Shown here piece by piece: positions 18,435 through 26,865 of a stretch of 64,000 nucleotides of DNA; position 1 is the first letter of the stretch, and the number at the start of each line of letters is the position of its first letter. A program made the translations under genes and the position numbers. The DNA is from an uncultured Eggerthellaceae bacterium (GTDB lineage Bacteria > Actinomycetota > Coriobacteriia > Coriobacteriales > Eggerthellaceae). The stretch spans positions 32,668-96,667 of the forward strand of contig CAJURX010000009.1 in assembly GCA_910589125.1 (NCBI GenBank), read 5' to 3'. The notes beneath the pieces were generated by a model, which was given only the letters and a program-made list of their open reading frames with translations, did not search any database and was not told the origin of the DNA.

Positions 18435-19480
18435 GCGACCACCAGCGAGGAGGAGAAGTACACGACGAACCCGAGCGCAGCGAGCAGGCCCGAGATGATC
18501 CAGAAGCGCACGACGACCTTCGTCTCGCTCCAGCCCTTCTTCTCGAAGTGATGATGGAGCGGCGCCATCAGGAACACGCGCTTGCCCGTCCGTTGGAAAT
18601 GCGCCACCTGGATCATGACAGAGAGCGCTTCGGCGACGAAGAGGCCGCCGATGATGATCACGATGAACTCCGTCTTGGTGACCACCGCAAGGCAGCCGAG
18701 CGCTTGCCCGAGCGCCAGCGATCCCGTATCGCCCATGAAGATCTCTGCGGGGTGAGAGTTGAACCAGAGGAAGCCGACGCACGCACCCGCGATGGCCGCC
18801 GAGAAGATGGCGGGCTCCAGCAGGTTCTCGCGGAATGCGATGGCCGCCATGACGATCATGACCATCATGACCGTACCCGATGCCAGCCCATCCAGCCCGT
18901 CGGTCAGGTTGACCGCATTCGACAGCCCCATGAGCAGGATGAGGTCGAAGAGCACGTAGAGCCACGGGATGGAGAGCGTCGCGCCATCCCCCAGCGGGAT
19001 GACCGTGGTGAAGATGCCCAGGTCGAGCTTGCAGATGAACGGGATGTCTATGACCGGGCTCACATTCAGGATGTTCACAGCGCATAGGATGAACGCGAGC
19101 GATATCAGGAACTGGCAGACGAGCTTCGCTGGCGGCGTGAGCCCGAGGGAGCGCGCATGGGCGATGGAGGAGATATCATCCACGAGCCCTACCACGCCCG
19201 TGAGCAGGACCGCGCCCAACAGGACATAGGTCTCAGGGTCGGGAACGCCAACGGCGAAGGACGCGACGGCGACGGCGAGCAGCATGACGATGCCGCCCAT
19301 CGTGGGCGTGCCACTCTTCGCCAGATGGGTCTGCGGACCATCATCGCGTATCTGCTGGCCCAGATGCTCTGCCCGGAGTATCCGGATGAGCACCGGCGTC
19401 AGCAGGATGGTCACGACGACGCCGATGAGCACCGCCATGAAGACGAGGAACGTGGGATAGTGTTCGAAGTAGGAGAACAT
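18431..19480 (-). CDS. mraY: Phospho-N-acetylmuramoyl-pentapeptide-transferase
   Basis: A 349-residue integral membrane enzyme with about ten hydrophobic segments. Conserved motifs are GTPTMGG, LVDDIS, NLTDGLDGLASG, FMGDTGSLALG and MAPLHHHFEKKGW. It transfers phospho-MurNAc-pentapeptide to undecaprenyl phosphate, forming lipid I. Its ATG overlaps the murF stop by one base and its stop overlaps the murD start, placing it firmly in the dcw transcription unit. Confidence 0.95.
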   Translation of the reverse strand: MFSYFEHYPTFLVFMAVLIGVVVTILLTPVLIRILRAEHLGQQIRDDGPQTHLAKSGTPTMGGIVMLLAVAVASFAVGVPDPETYVLLGAVLLTGVVGLVDDISSIAHARSLGLTPPAKLVCQFLISLAFILCAVNILNVSPVIDIPFICKLDLGIFTTVIPLGDGATLSIPWLYVLFDLILLMGLSNAVNLTDGLDGLASGTVMMVMIVMAAIAFRENLLEPAIFSAAIAGACVGFLWFNSHPAEIFMGDTGSLALGQALGCLAVVTKTEFIVIIIGGLFVAEALSVMIQVAHFQRTGKRVFLMAPLHHHFEKKGWSETKVVVRFWIISGLLAALGFVVYFSSSLVVA

Positions 19481-21051
19481 CAGCTTGCGAGCCCTTCTGC
19501 CAGACGCGTGAGGCCCATGAAGTTGGATGCCTTGACGAGCACCGCATCATCGGGTGCGAGCGTGCCTTCCAACTGCTCGAGCGCCTCACCGATCGTATCC
19601 ACGCACGTGATATGGGCATCATCCATCCCCGATGCGCGCGCACCTTGGGCGATCAGCCGGCTGGACTGCCCGATGCAGAGCAAGCGGTCGATCCCGTGCG
19701 CAGCCACCGCCTCGCCCACGCCGATGTGGCACGCATCAGAATGCTCGCCCAACTCGCCCATATCCCCGAGCACCGCATATCTCCGGCCGCTCACGTCCAT
19801 GGACGCCAGCACCGCAAGGGACGCGCGCATGGAATCGGGGCTCGCGTTGTAGGCATCGTTGATGATGAGGCATCCATCTTGGCCGTGCAGCAGCTCTTGG
19901 CGCCCAGCCTCGGCAACGGATGCGCCAAGTGCCTCGGCGATCGCCTGCGGGCTGATGCCGAGCGCGCGACCCACCGCCGCCGCAGCGAGCGCATTGGACA
20001 CGTTGTGCACACCGCGCAGGGCGAGCTTCACGCGCACGCGCTCGATATCGGGCTCCATGTCGAAGAGCGTCGGAGATGCGTCCGCATCGTCGCGGAACCC
20101 GCGGAAGCAGATGTCGAACTCAGGGCAGCCCTGCGCATCCACCGAGACATGCTCTGCCCACGTGGATGTGGCTGCGTCGGGCATGGCGGGGACGCTCTTG
20201 GCGGCAGCGATCGCACTGCTTCCCGCCTCGGTCGCATCTGCCTCAGCCGCATCCATGTCCGCAGCGCCTTCGGCGGACGCATCATACAGGCCGAGCGCGA
20301 CATTGCGCGCGCCCAAGCGGGACACCTCGGCCAGGAACGACGTGAAGGCATCCCCTCCGTTCAGGAACGCCTTGCCCGTGCCGTCAGGCAGCTCTTCCAG
20401 CAGCTCCGCCTTCGCACGCGCGATGTTCTCCTGGCTGCCGAGCATCTCCATGTGGGATTCGCCCACGTTCGTGACCACGCCCCAATCAGGACGCGCCATG
20501 CGGCAGAGGAACCGTATCTGACCGGAGCCGTCCATGCCCATCTCCATGACCACCACCTCGTCGGTGGGGTCGGCGGAGAGCAGCGTGAGCGGACCGCCCA
20601 GCTCATTGTTCTGGTTGCCGCGCGTAGCGCACGCCTTGAACGTGGATGACACGACATCGCGGATGAGGTTCTTGGTGGTGGTCTTGCCAACGGAGCCCGT
20701 GACCGCGATCACCTTAGCGCTCAGGTGCCCGCGCCATTCCCGTGCTATGTCCGCCACCGCATGCTCTGTGTTCGGGACCTGGATGATGGCAGCCCCCAGC
20801 TCGCGCGCTAGCAGCTTGCACTTGTCATCAACGGGCTCGCTCACCAGAGCGCCGCGCGCACCTTGGGTGATGGCCGCCTCCACATACGCATGCCCATCCG
20901 TGCGCTCGCCCTGGATAGCCACGTACAGATCGCCCGGAGCCACCTCGCGCGAATCGAGCGTGATGCCCGTGAGCACCTCAGCGGCATCGATCGGCTCGAC
21001 GAGGAGCTGACCGCCCGTCGCATGCAGCACCTGCTTGGCATTGAGTCTCAT
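19480..21051 (-). CDS. murF: UDP-N-acetylmuramoyl-tripeptide--D-alanyl-D-alanine ligase
   Basis: A 523-residue Mur ligase adding D-Ala-D-Ala to the UDP-MurNAc tripeptide. The ATP site is TGSVGKTTTKN. NELGGPLTLL, GESHMEMLGS, GVHNVSNALAA and NDAYNASPDSM are typical of MurF. Odd: after ARNVALGLYDA there is an Ala/Asp/Glu-rich stretch of about 45 residues before the fold resumes near FDICFRG. MurF is usually about 450-470 residues, and this insertion accounts for the extra length. The start overlaps the murE stop (ATGA). Confidence 0.93.
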   Translation of the reverse strand: MRLNAKQVLHATGGQLLVEPIDAAEVLTGITLDSREVAPGDLYVAIQGERTDGHAYVEAAITQGARGALVSEPVDDKCKLLARELGAAIIQVPNTEHAVADIAREWRGHLSAKVIAVTGSVGKTTTKNLIRDVVSSTFKACATRGNQNNELGGPLTLLSADPTDEVVVMEMGMDGSGQIRFLCRMARPDWGVVTNVGESHMEMLGSQENIARAKAELLEELPDGTGKAFLNGGDAFTSFLAEVSRLGARNVALGLYDASAEGAADMDAAEADATEAGSSAIAAAKSVPAMPDAATSTWAEHVSVDAQGCPEFDICFRGFRDDADASPTLFDMEPDIERVRVKLALRGVHNVSNALAAAAVGRALGISPQAIAEALGASVAEAGRQELLHGQDGCLIINDAYNASPDSMRASLAVLASMDVSGRRYAVLGDMGELGEHSDACHIGVGEAVAAHGIDRLLCIGQSSRLIAQGARASGMDDAHITCVDTIGEALEQLEGTLAPDDAVLVKASNFMGLTRLAEGLAS

Positions 21052-22613
21052 CGCACTTCGCTCCGCTCCTCGGCCGCCCGCATCAGCAGCGCATAGCGGG
21101 CCTCTTCGACATCATCGAACACGACGGTATCCCCGCCGAACATCATCTTATCCTCATGCCCTCGACCACAGATGAGCACGATGTCCCCCTCGCGCGCCTC
21201 GTCGACCGCGCCTCTGATGGCTTGCTTCCTATCGGGGATGAGGCGCACCTTCGAGCTTGCTCCCGCACGCATATCCTCGGGGAAGGCCGCCACGACCTCG
21301 TCCAAGACATCCATCACGCGCTCGCCATGAGCGTTGTCGTTCGTGAGGAACACGAGGTCGGACTCGAGCGACGCCGCCGCCATCTCAGGCCGCTTCATGC
21401 GGTCGCGATCCCCTTCGCAGCCGAACACCAAGAGCAGACGCCCATCGGTGGCCTTGCGCGCTGACGAGATGACCTTCTCGAGGGCGTCGGGGGTGTGCGC
21501 GTAGTCGACGAACGTCATGAAGCCCATCTTGGATGCGACCTCCACGCGCTGCATGCGCCCGGGAGGCGGAGCCGCCGTTGCGAAAGAAGCTGCCACGCGC
21601 TCAGGAGGCGCGCCCACCGCGCACGCGCAGCCCAGCGCTACGAGCACGTTCTCCGTATTGAAGTCCCCCAGGAGCCCATGGGTGAGCGTGACCTCATCCG
21701 GCACGTCTGCGCACCCCGGCACATCCAAGGCGCGAAGCCGCTCGAGCGACACCGTCATGGTGGTCTGCGCACCTGCGCGCCGCACATCCACGAGGCGGAT
21801 GGCATCAGCCTCGTCCTGCCCCACGGTGATGACCGCATCCCCCGCCTTGCGACAGAGCGCCGCGAGCTCCTGCCCGGCGCGCCCGAACGTGGATATCACG
21901 CGTACGGCAGGGTAGCCATCTGAGAACAGCAGCTTCTTGGCAGCGAAGTACTCGTCGAAGGTCTTGTGGTAATCCAGATGGTCATGGGTGATGTTCGTGA
22001 ACGCCGTGACCGCGAAGCGCGTGGCCCAAGCGCGTCCCAAGGCCAGCGCATGGGATGACACCTCCATGGCAACGGCCTGGCAGCGCTCGTCGCGCATGAT
22101 GCCCAAGATGCGCTGCAGGTCGGCCGATTCAGGCGTGGTATGCAGGCTCTGCACGGGACGACCCGCCGCGCGCGACCCGCACGTGCCGATCACGCCGCAC
22201 GGATGGCCGCATGCGGTGAGCGCATGCTCCACCAGGTACGTGACCGTGGTCTTGCCGTTGGTGCCCGTCACCCCGATCACGTCCATATCAGCAGAAGGCT
22301 GACCGTAGAACAGGGCAGCAGCCTCAGCCAAGGCGCGCCGCGCATCGGATACGATGACCTCCGTCGCACCCTTGAGGTCGACAGAGAACAGCTGCCGCTC
22401 GCAGACGATGGCCGCAGCCCCCGCATCGATGGCATCCTGGGCGAAATCGTGCCCGTCCACCACGTTGCCGACGATGCAGAAGAAGGCATCGCCCGGCCGC
22501 ACGTCGCGGCTGCTATAGGCGATGCCCGATACCTCTGAGGCGGCATCCCCGATGAATGCGTGTGGGATATCAGCGAATATCTCGGCGCAGGTCCTGGGCA
22601 TCAGATCGATCAC
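21048..22613 (-). CDS. murE: UDP-N-acetylmuramyl-tripeptide synthetase
   Basis: A 521-residue Mur ligase that adds the third stem amino acid. The ATP site is GVTGTNGKTTVTYLVE; HTTPESADLQ, EVSSHAL and FTNITHDHLDYH are characteristic. The amino-acid selectivity loop reads TNDNAHGER (Asp426, Asn427, Ala428, His429), where meso-DAP-adding enzymes have DNPR. The diamino acid added is therefore uncertain. GCEGDRDRMKRP and CGRGHEDK are intact. The GTG at 22613 directly follows the ftsI stop; an in-frame ATG at 22601 is an alternative start with TAGGGG about 9 nt upstream. Confidence 0.92.
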   Translation of the reverse strand: MIDLMPRTCAEIFADIPHAFIGDAASEVSGIAYSSRDVRPGDAFFCIVGNVVDGHDFAQDAIDAGAAAIVCERQLFSVDLKGATEVIVSDARRALAEAAALFYGQPSADMDVIGVTGTNGKTTVTYLVEHALTACGHPCGVIGTCGSRAAGRPVQSLHTTPESADLQRILGIMRDERCQAVAMEVSSHALALGRAWATRFAVTAFTNITHDHLDYHKTFDEYFAAKKLLFSDGYPAVRVISTFGRAGQELAALCRKAGDAVITVGQDEADAIRLVDVRRAGAQTTMTVSLERLRALDVPGCADVPDEVTLTHGLLGDFNTENVLVALGCACAVGAPPERVAASFATAAPPPGRMQRVEVASKMGFMTFVDYAHTPDALEKVISSARKATDGRLLLVFGCEGDRDRMKRPEMAAASLESDLVFLTNDNAHGERVMDVLDEVVAAFPEDMRAGASSKVRLIPDRKQAIRGAVDEAREGDIVLICGRGHEDKMMFGGDTVVFDDVEEARYALLMRAAEERSEVR

Positions 22614-22615
22614 CC

Positions 22616-24376
22616 CTACTTGACTGGGACGATGTTGTATAGCTCTATCGCTTCCAGCATTATATCGTGAAAGACGGAAGCCATCTTGCCCTCGTAGTTG
22701 ATCTCATTCGCCGACACGAACAATGCCAGGTTGGAATTCGAGTTGTCTATGAACCCTGCGAAGCAGAGGTTGTAGCGGCTCTTCGCATACCCGCCGTCCT
22801 CGGCGATCTCAGCGGTGGAGGTCTTCCCTGCCACGTCATAGCCGGGGATCTCCGCCTCCGTGCCCGTTCCCTCCGCGACCACGCCTTGGAGCATGCCCTT
22901 CAGCTTGTCGAACGCCACGGGATCGTCGAGCACCTGCTCGCTCTCATACTCCAGCCACTCCCCGCTCTGCGGCTTCGCCATGAGGAAGTGAGGTTGGCAG
23001 AGCAGGCCATCAGCGGCCACCATGCCATAGAAGCGCGCCATGTTCAGGGGTGTCGTGGCAAGGCCCTGGCCGAACGAGATGTTGCACCCGGTGACATAGG
23101 CCCACTCGTTGAAGTCAGGCATCACGCTCTGCGCCTCGCCCGGATAGTCCACGCCGGACTTCTCCGTGATCTTGAGCCGCTTGATCATGGCGTTGAGCTT
23201 GTCGAAGCCAGCCTCTTGCGTCGCGAGCGATATCCCGACGTTGGACGATTCGTTCAGGATGGTGGCGAAGGTCATCTCCACGTCGGGGCGCTCGTGCGCG
23301 TCAGTGATCACGTACTGGTCGGCTTCCAGCTCTGATGGGCAGAAGAGGATATCCTCCGGCTCTAGCGCGCGCTCGTTGAGCACGGTGAGGGCCGAGAGGG
23401 ACTTGAAGATGGATCCGGGCTCGAACGCCTGCGTGACGGCCGTGAGGTTATCAGAGCCGATCATGGAGTTCTCTCGATCGGTCGGATCGAGGTAGGGATA
23501 GGAGCAGATGGCGTAGATCTCACCGGTGTCGCCATCTATCATCGCCGATGACCCATGCTCGCCCTCATAGGAGAGGATGCCCTGCTCGAGCGCCTCTTCC
23601 ATCTTGATCTGCATGCGGATGTCCAGCGATATCATGATGTCCTCGCCGTCCACCGCGGGGGTATCCTCATGCACGCCGCCCGGGATGGGCGCGCCCTTCT
23701 CGCCGCGCTCCGCCGAGTACTTGCCCGGTGTGCCCTTCAGTATCTCGTCGTATTGCAGCTCGAGGCCGGTGATGCCATTGCCATCCACGTCGCACACGCC
23801 GATGACCTGGCCGCCCACGCCCCCATTGGGGTACTCCCTCCGCGAATCTGCGATGAAGTACACGCCGGGGAGCTTCATCTCCTTCAAGCGCTGCGCCTTC
23901 TCCACATCCGCCTGTCGTTCGATGTAGACGAACGTGCTGGGCTCGCGCGAGAGGAGCCCTTCGTAGTATTCAGGGTCCTCCTCCAGCACCGTCGATATCA
24001 TGGATGCCTCATGGCGCGCATCGGTGACCTCGGATGGATTGCAATAGATGGTGGTGCAGTCCACGCTGACGGCCAGGATCTGCCCGTTGCGGTCATAGAT
24101 CGTGCCGCGCTTGGGCGTCACGGGGAAGTTGACCGTGCGGCTCTCCTCGGCCATGGCCGTGTAGGTAGGTGCCACCAGCACCTGCAGATACACGAGGCGG
24201 CACAGGAAGATGGCCGCCAGCACGAGGAACAGGATGCGCACGTACTTGTCAGGGCGGCTGACCGAGCTCGCCTTCTCGCTCGATTCGCTCGCGATCAGGT
24301 CTGAGAGCGTCGTCGCGATGCTCGACAGGGAATTCGACCGGGGTCCCTTGCCGCCTGGGCGGGGTCCTTGCGCCAC
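22616..24376 (-). CDS. ftsI: Class B penicillin-binding protein (FtsI/PBP2-type transpeptidase)
   Basis: A 586-residue peptidoglycan transpeptidase. A cytoplasmic tail of about 43 residues precedes one membrane segment at 45-67. The dimerisation domain includes PKRGTIYDRNG. Active-site motifs are SIFK (Ser322, Lys325), SSN (377-379) and KTST (518-521), the last a variant of KTG. No PASTA domains are present at the C-terminus. It partners with FtsW in septal wall synthesis. The GTG start lies 3 nt after the ftsL stop, with GGCGGAG at 7 nt. Confidence 0.92.
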   Translation of the reverse strand: MAQGPRPGGKGPRSNSLSSIATTLSDLIASESSEKASSVSRPDKYVRILFLVLAAIFLCRLVYLQVLVAPTYTAMAEESRTVNFPVTPKRGTIYDRNGQILAVSVDCTTIYCNPSEVTDARHEASMISTVLEEDPEYYEGLLSREPSTFVYIERQADVEKAQRLKEMKLPGVYFIADSRREYPNGGVGGQVIGVCDVDGNGITGLELQYDEILKGTPGKYSAERGEKGAPIPGGVHEDTPAVDGEDIMISLDIRMQIKMEEALEQGILSYEGEHGSSAMIDGDTGEIYAICSYPYLDPTDRENSMIGSDNLTAVTQAFEPGSIFKSLSALTVLNERALEPEDILFCPSELEADQYVITDAHERPDVEMTFATILNESSNVGISLATQEAGFDKLNAMIKRLKITEKSGVDYPGEAQSVMPDFNEWAYVTGCNISFGQGLATTPLNMARFYGMVAADGLLCQPHFLMAKPQSGEWLEYESEQVLDDPVAFDKLKGMLQGVVAEGTGTEAEIPGYDVAGKTSTAEIAEDGGYAKSRYNLCFAGFIDNSNSNLALFVSANEINYEGKMASVFHDIMLEAIELYNIVPVK

Positions 24377-24379
24377 GGG

Positions 24380-24889
24380 CTACTCCGCCGCTTCCGCGTC
24401 GCCGTCCTGAGCCGCAGCTGCAGCTGCGGCCGCGGCCGCTGCATCCACGCTGCCCGAGAGCGACAGGCGCCCCGCATCATCCTTCACGACGATATCCCCG
24501 GAGATGTCGATGAACGAGGCCGATGCAGGGGCATGCATGCCGTTCGCTATGGCATCGCGCTTGACGCGCGTGGGATTCGCAAGGGATGACTGCGTGACCT
24601 CCAGCTGGCTGCCCGTGTCGCGAGCATCGCTGATCTGATCCTCTATCGCATTCGCCTCCATGGCAGCCGCGACCGTGGCAGATGAGAGCGAGATGCGCAC
24701 GCATCCGATCAGCGCGAATGCCACGATGAGGATGACCAGCACGCGTGCGAACAGGATGGCACCGCTCGATGCCGTGCGCTCTTCGCGCGCGCCACCTGGC
24801 ACCACGTCGATGCGGTTGCTGCGTACCGGCTGCTCGCGCTCGAGCTTGCGAGCGGAGGAGCCGAAGTTGTATGCCGCGCGATAGGCCAA
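24380..24889 (-). CDS. ftsL: FtsL-like cell division protein
   Basis: A 169-residue bitopic membrane protein. A cytoplasmic region of about 45 residues is followed by one membrane segment (ILFARVLVILIVAFALIG) and a short periplasmic-side helix region. Identity as FtsL rests mainly on position between rsmH and ftsI and on topology, because FtsL sequences diverge strongly. Odd: the C-terminus is a run of about 12 Ala followed by an acidic tail. The start is a TTG at 24889 with GAGG 6-7 nt upstream. Confidence 0.72.
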   Translation of the reverse strand: MAYRAAYNFGSSARKLEREQPVRSNRIDVVPGGAREERTASSGAILFARVLVILIVAFALIGCVRISLSSATVAAAMEANAIEDQISDARDTGSQLEVTQSSLANPTRVKRDAIANGMHAPASASFIDISGDIVVKDDAGRLSLSGSVDAAAAAAAAAAAQDGDAEAAE

Positions 24890-24947
24890 TGGAATCCTCA
24901 GTGGTCGTATCTAGGTTCGTGCTATCTCTTCATGTCGCACAAGGCCG

Positions 24948-25904
24948 TCACAGCCTGCAAGCGATACGCAGCTTCGCGCTGCGTGCTCGGGGATTGCGCT
25001 CCACCTCATCTGCGCTCGGCAGGATGGGCTTGCGCGTCTTCACCTTGAGCATCGGACATCTCCCGCACGCGCAGACCGGAAGGTCTGGCGGACATGTGCA
25101 TCGATCCGCGAATCGCGCGAACGTCTCCTTGACGATGCGGTCCTCGATGGAGTGGTAGCTGATCGCGCAGATGCGCCCCTCGGGCAAGAGCCAGCGAATA
25201 GCAGCATCAAGGCCGTCTCTCAGGACCTTCTGCTCTTGGTTCACCTCCATGCGCAGCGCTTGGAACGTGCGCTTGGCAGGGTGCCCTCCCGCACGCCTCG
25301 CGGAGGCCGGAATGGCCGCCTTGATGATGTCGACCAGCTGTTGGCTGGTCTCGATCGGGGCGGCCTTCCTGGCTTTCACCACGAACGAAGCTATGCGGCT
25401 CGCCCACCTCTCATCCGAGTTAGCGCGTATGATCCGAGTGAGATCTGCTTCATTGAGAGTGTTGATGATCTCTGCTGCGGTTATGGTCTGTTGGCCCGGA
25501 TCCATACGCATGTCGAGGGGGGCATCCTCCTTGAAGGAGAAGCCGCGTAGGGGGTTGTCGATCTGCGGCGACGATACTCCAAGATCGAAGAGCACCGCGT
25601 CGATGCCCGGCAGCTCAGCCTGCATGAGCAATGCATCGAACTGGCCGAAGTTGCCCTTGAGGAGGAGCGTCTCAGGACGCTTCTCCTTCGGGATGCCCTC
25701 CAAACGCGCTCTGGCGCGCTCGAGCGCCATGTCGTCCTGGTCGATCCCGATGAGCAAGCCTTCGCGCCCGATGCGCTCAGCTGCCGCTACCGAGTGCCCC
25801 GCCAGCCCGAGCGTCGCATCCACGAACACATCCCCCGCTTTCAGGGATAGTCCGTCCATGCACTCGTCCAGCAGGACTGGGATATGCCGATATTCGCTTG
25901 TCAT
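24948..25904 (-). CDS. rsmH: 16S rRNA (cytosine(1402)-N(4))-methyltransferase
   Basis: A 318-residue SAM-dependent methyltransferase (formerly MraW). The start YRHIPVLLDECMDGL and the SAM loop DATLGLAGHS are typical, with DLGVSSPQID, GFSFKEDAPLDMRMD and YHSIEDRIVKETF further on. A Cys-rich stretch (CTCPPDLPVCACGRCP) near the C-terminus is more pronounced than in E. coli RsmH. It methylates C1402 in the 16S rRNA decoding centre. It lies 35 nt after mraZ. Confidence 0.94.
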   Translation of the reverse strand: MTSEYRHIPVLLDECMDGLSLKAGDVFVDATLGLAGHSVAAAERIGREGLLIGIDQDDMALERARARLEGIPKEKRPETLLLKGNFGQFDALLMQAELPGIDAVLFDLGVSSPQIDNPLRGFSFKEDAPLDMRMDPGQQTITAAEIINTLNEADLTRIIRANSDERWASRIASFVVKARKAAPIETSQQLVDIIKAAIPASARRAGGHPAKRTFQALRMEVNQEQKVLRDGLDAAIRWLLPEGRICAISYHSIEDRIVKETFARFADRCTCPPDLPVCACGRCPMLKVKTRKPILPSADEVERNPRARSAKLRIACRL

Positions 25905-25939
25905 TGTGCCGGGATGTGCCGTGTCCGCACTGAGGGCCG

Positions 25940-26428
25940 CTATTCGCCGGCGGGTCCGTCGTAGAAGAACCCGAGGTCGATGTCGCCGAACTCCTCGTCG
26001 AACGCATCCGCATCCCAGATCTCGAAATAGCCCGTGTTGCCCACGAGCACCACATCCTTGCTGATGCCGACGGCCTCTCTGGCCTCACGGTTCAGCATGA
26101 TGCGCCCAGAGGAGTCCACCTCGGTCCCACGCGCGCGCGACTTCAGCAAGCTGCGCATGCGCACCTGGCGCCGATCGGATGACGAATACCCCCCGAATCG
26201 GTCATTGAACAGACCCTCGATCCAGTCGTTGAATGCTTCTGGCTCGAATACGTAGAGGCACTTGTCCTCGATCTCCCTGGATACCACGAGATCCTCGGAA
26301 AGGACTTTGCGGAATTCCGCGGGGACAGCGACCCTGCCCTTGGTGTCCACCTTGAAACGGAACTCGCCATACAGGTCCGCGCGTTGCGCGCTGTCCTGCT
26401 GCTCGACCGTTTCGATGTCCTTGGGCAC
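25940..26428 (-). CDS. mraZ: Transcriptional regulator MraZ
   Basis: A 162-residue protein with two SpoVT/AbrB-like halves. The first has FRFKVDTKGRVAVPAEFR and the second VDSSGRIMLNREAREAVG. MraZ proteins bind direct repeats upstream of their own gene and modulate the dcw cluster; matching repeats lie 99-126 nt upstream (26527-26554). The start is a GTG at 26428 with GGGGAA about 9 nt before it. It is the first gene of the dcw block. Confidence 0.92.
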   Translation of the reverse strand: MPKDIETVEQQDSAQRADLYGEFRFKVDTKGRVAVPAEFRKVLSEDLVVSREIEDKCLYVFEPEAFNDWIEGLFNDRFGGYSSSDRRQVRMRSLLKSRARGTEVDSSGRIMLNREAREAVGISKDVVLVGNTGYFEIWDADAFDEEFGDIDLGFFYDGPAGE

Positions 26429-26520
26429 CTGCTGCTTCCCCGATCTGCGTTATGTGGGTGTTCAAGTGCGTCTTTCGTGTTGCGTTTCAGAACCCACAAA
26501 GCTCTATCCGTGCGGTGCAT

Positions 26521-26554
26521 ATTATGCCACTTTGACCCACTTTGCAACACTTCG
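26521..26554 (-). promoter_or_regulatory. dcw promoter with MraZ-box-like repeats at 10-bp spacing
   Basis: On the minus strand CAAAGTGG occurs at 26537-26544 and again at 26527-26534, exactly 10 bp apart, with a weaker CGAAGTGT one turn further upstream (26547-26554). The repeats fall between a TTGCAA -35-like element and TAATAT/CATAAT -10-like bases around 26518-26526. Overlap with the core promoter fits autorepression by MraZ. A variant CTTTGTGGG lies at 26493-26501. Known MraZ sites are short direct repeats with a TGGG or AAAGTG core. Confidence 0.65.
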
Positions 26555-26587
26555 ATGGTCGCACGAAACACCTTCTGACCTGGGAAT

Positions 26588-26601
26588 AGAACGTCTGTTC
26601 C
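26588..26601 (-). promoter_or_regulatory. LexA-like SOS box upstream of mraZ
   Basis: The minus strand carries GAACAGACGTTC, which fits the Gram-positive LexA core GAACRNRYGTTC at all 12 positions, though the outer C and G of the longer consensus are missing. It lies about 40 bp upstream of the mraZ -35-like element. It overlaps one arm of a 9-bp inverted repeat (TGTTCCCTG at 26596-26604 and CAGGGAACA at 26627-26635). Function is inferred only. Confidence 0.4.
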
Positions 26602-26865
26602 CTGGTTTTGGCGCACAAGAGACAGACAGGGAACAAGATGTTGTAGGCGTGTCAACAACAGGCACGACATCTGCCATCAAGAGAGTTTTTCAGCTTGTGC
26701 GGTGAATGGTGGGGCGATGTGCACAGATGCCCCACAAGGAAGCGGAGGATGCGAACGGAGCGGGCTCGGGCGAGCACCTCTTGCATGTCTGGTCGCCCCC
26801 CTAGGAGCGAGCGGATGCAGGCGAGCTGCGACCCTACAGCAACTACAGCCGCCCTTGATGCGCTA

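Noticed and set aside
18435..19085. Upstream extension of the murD frame by 217 codons
   Set aside because: It lies inside mraY in a different frame and shows no homology; murD starts at the overlap with the mraY stop.
26650..26655. Perfect minus-strand TTGACA upstream of mraZ
   Set aside because: No acceptable -10 is found 15-19 nt downstream, so it is not called as a promoter.
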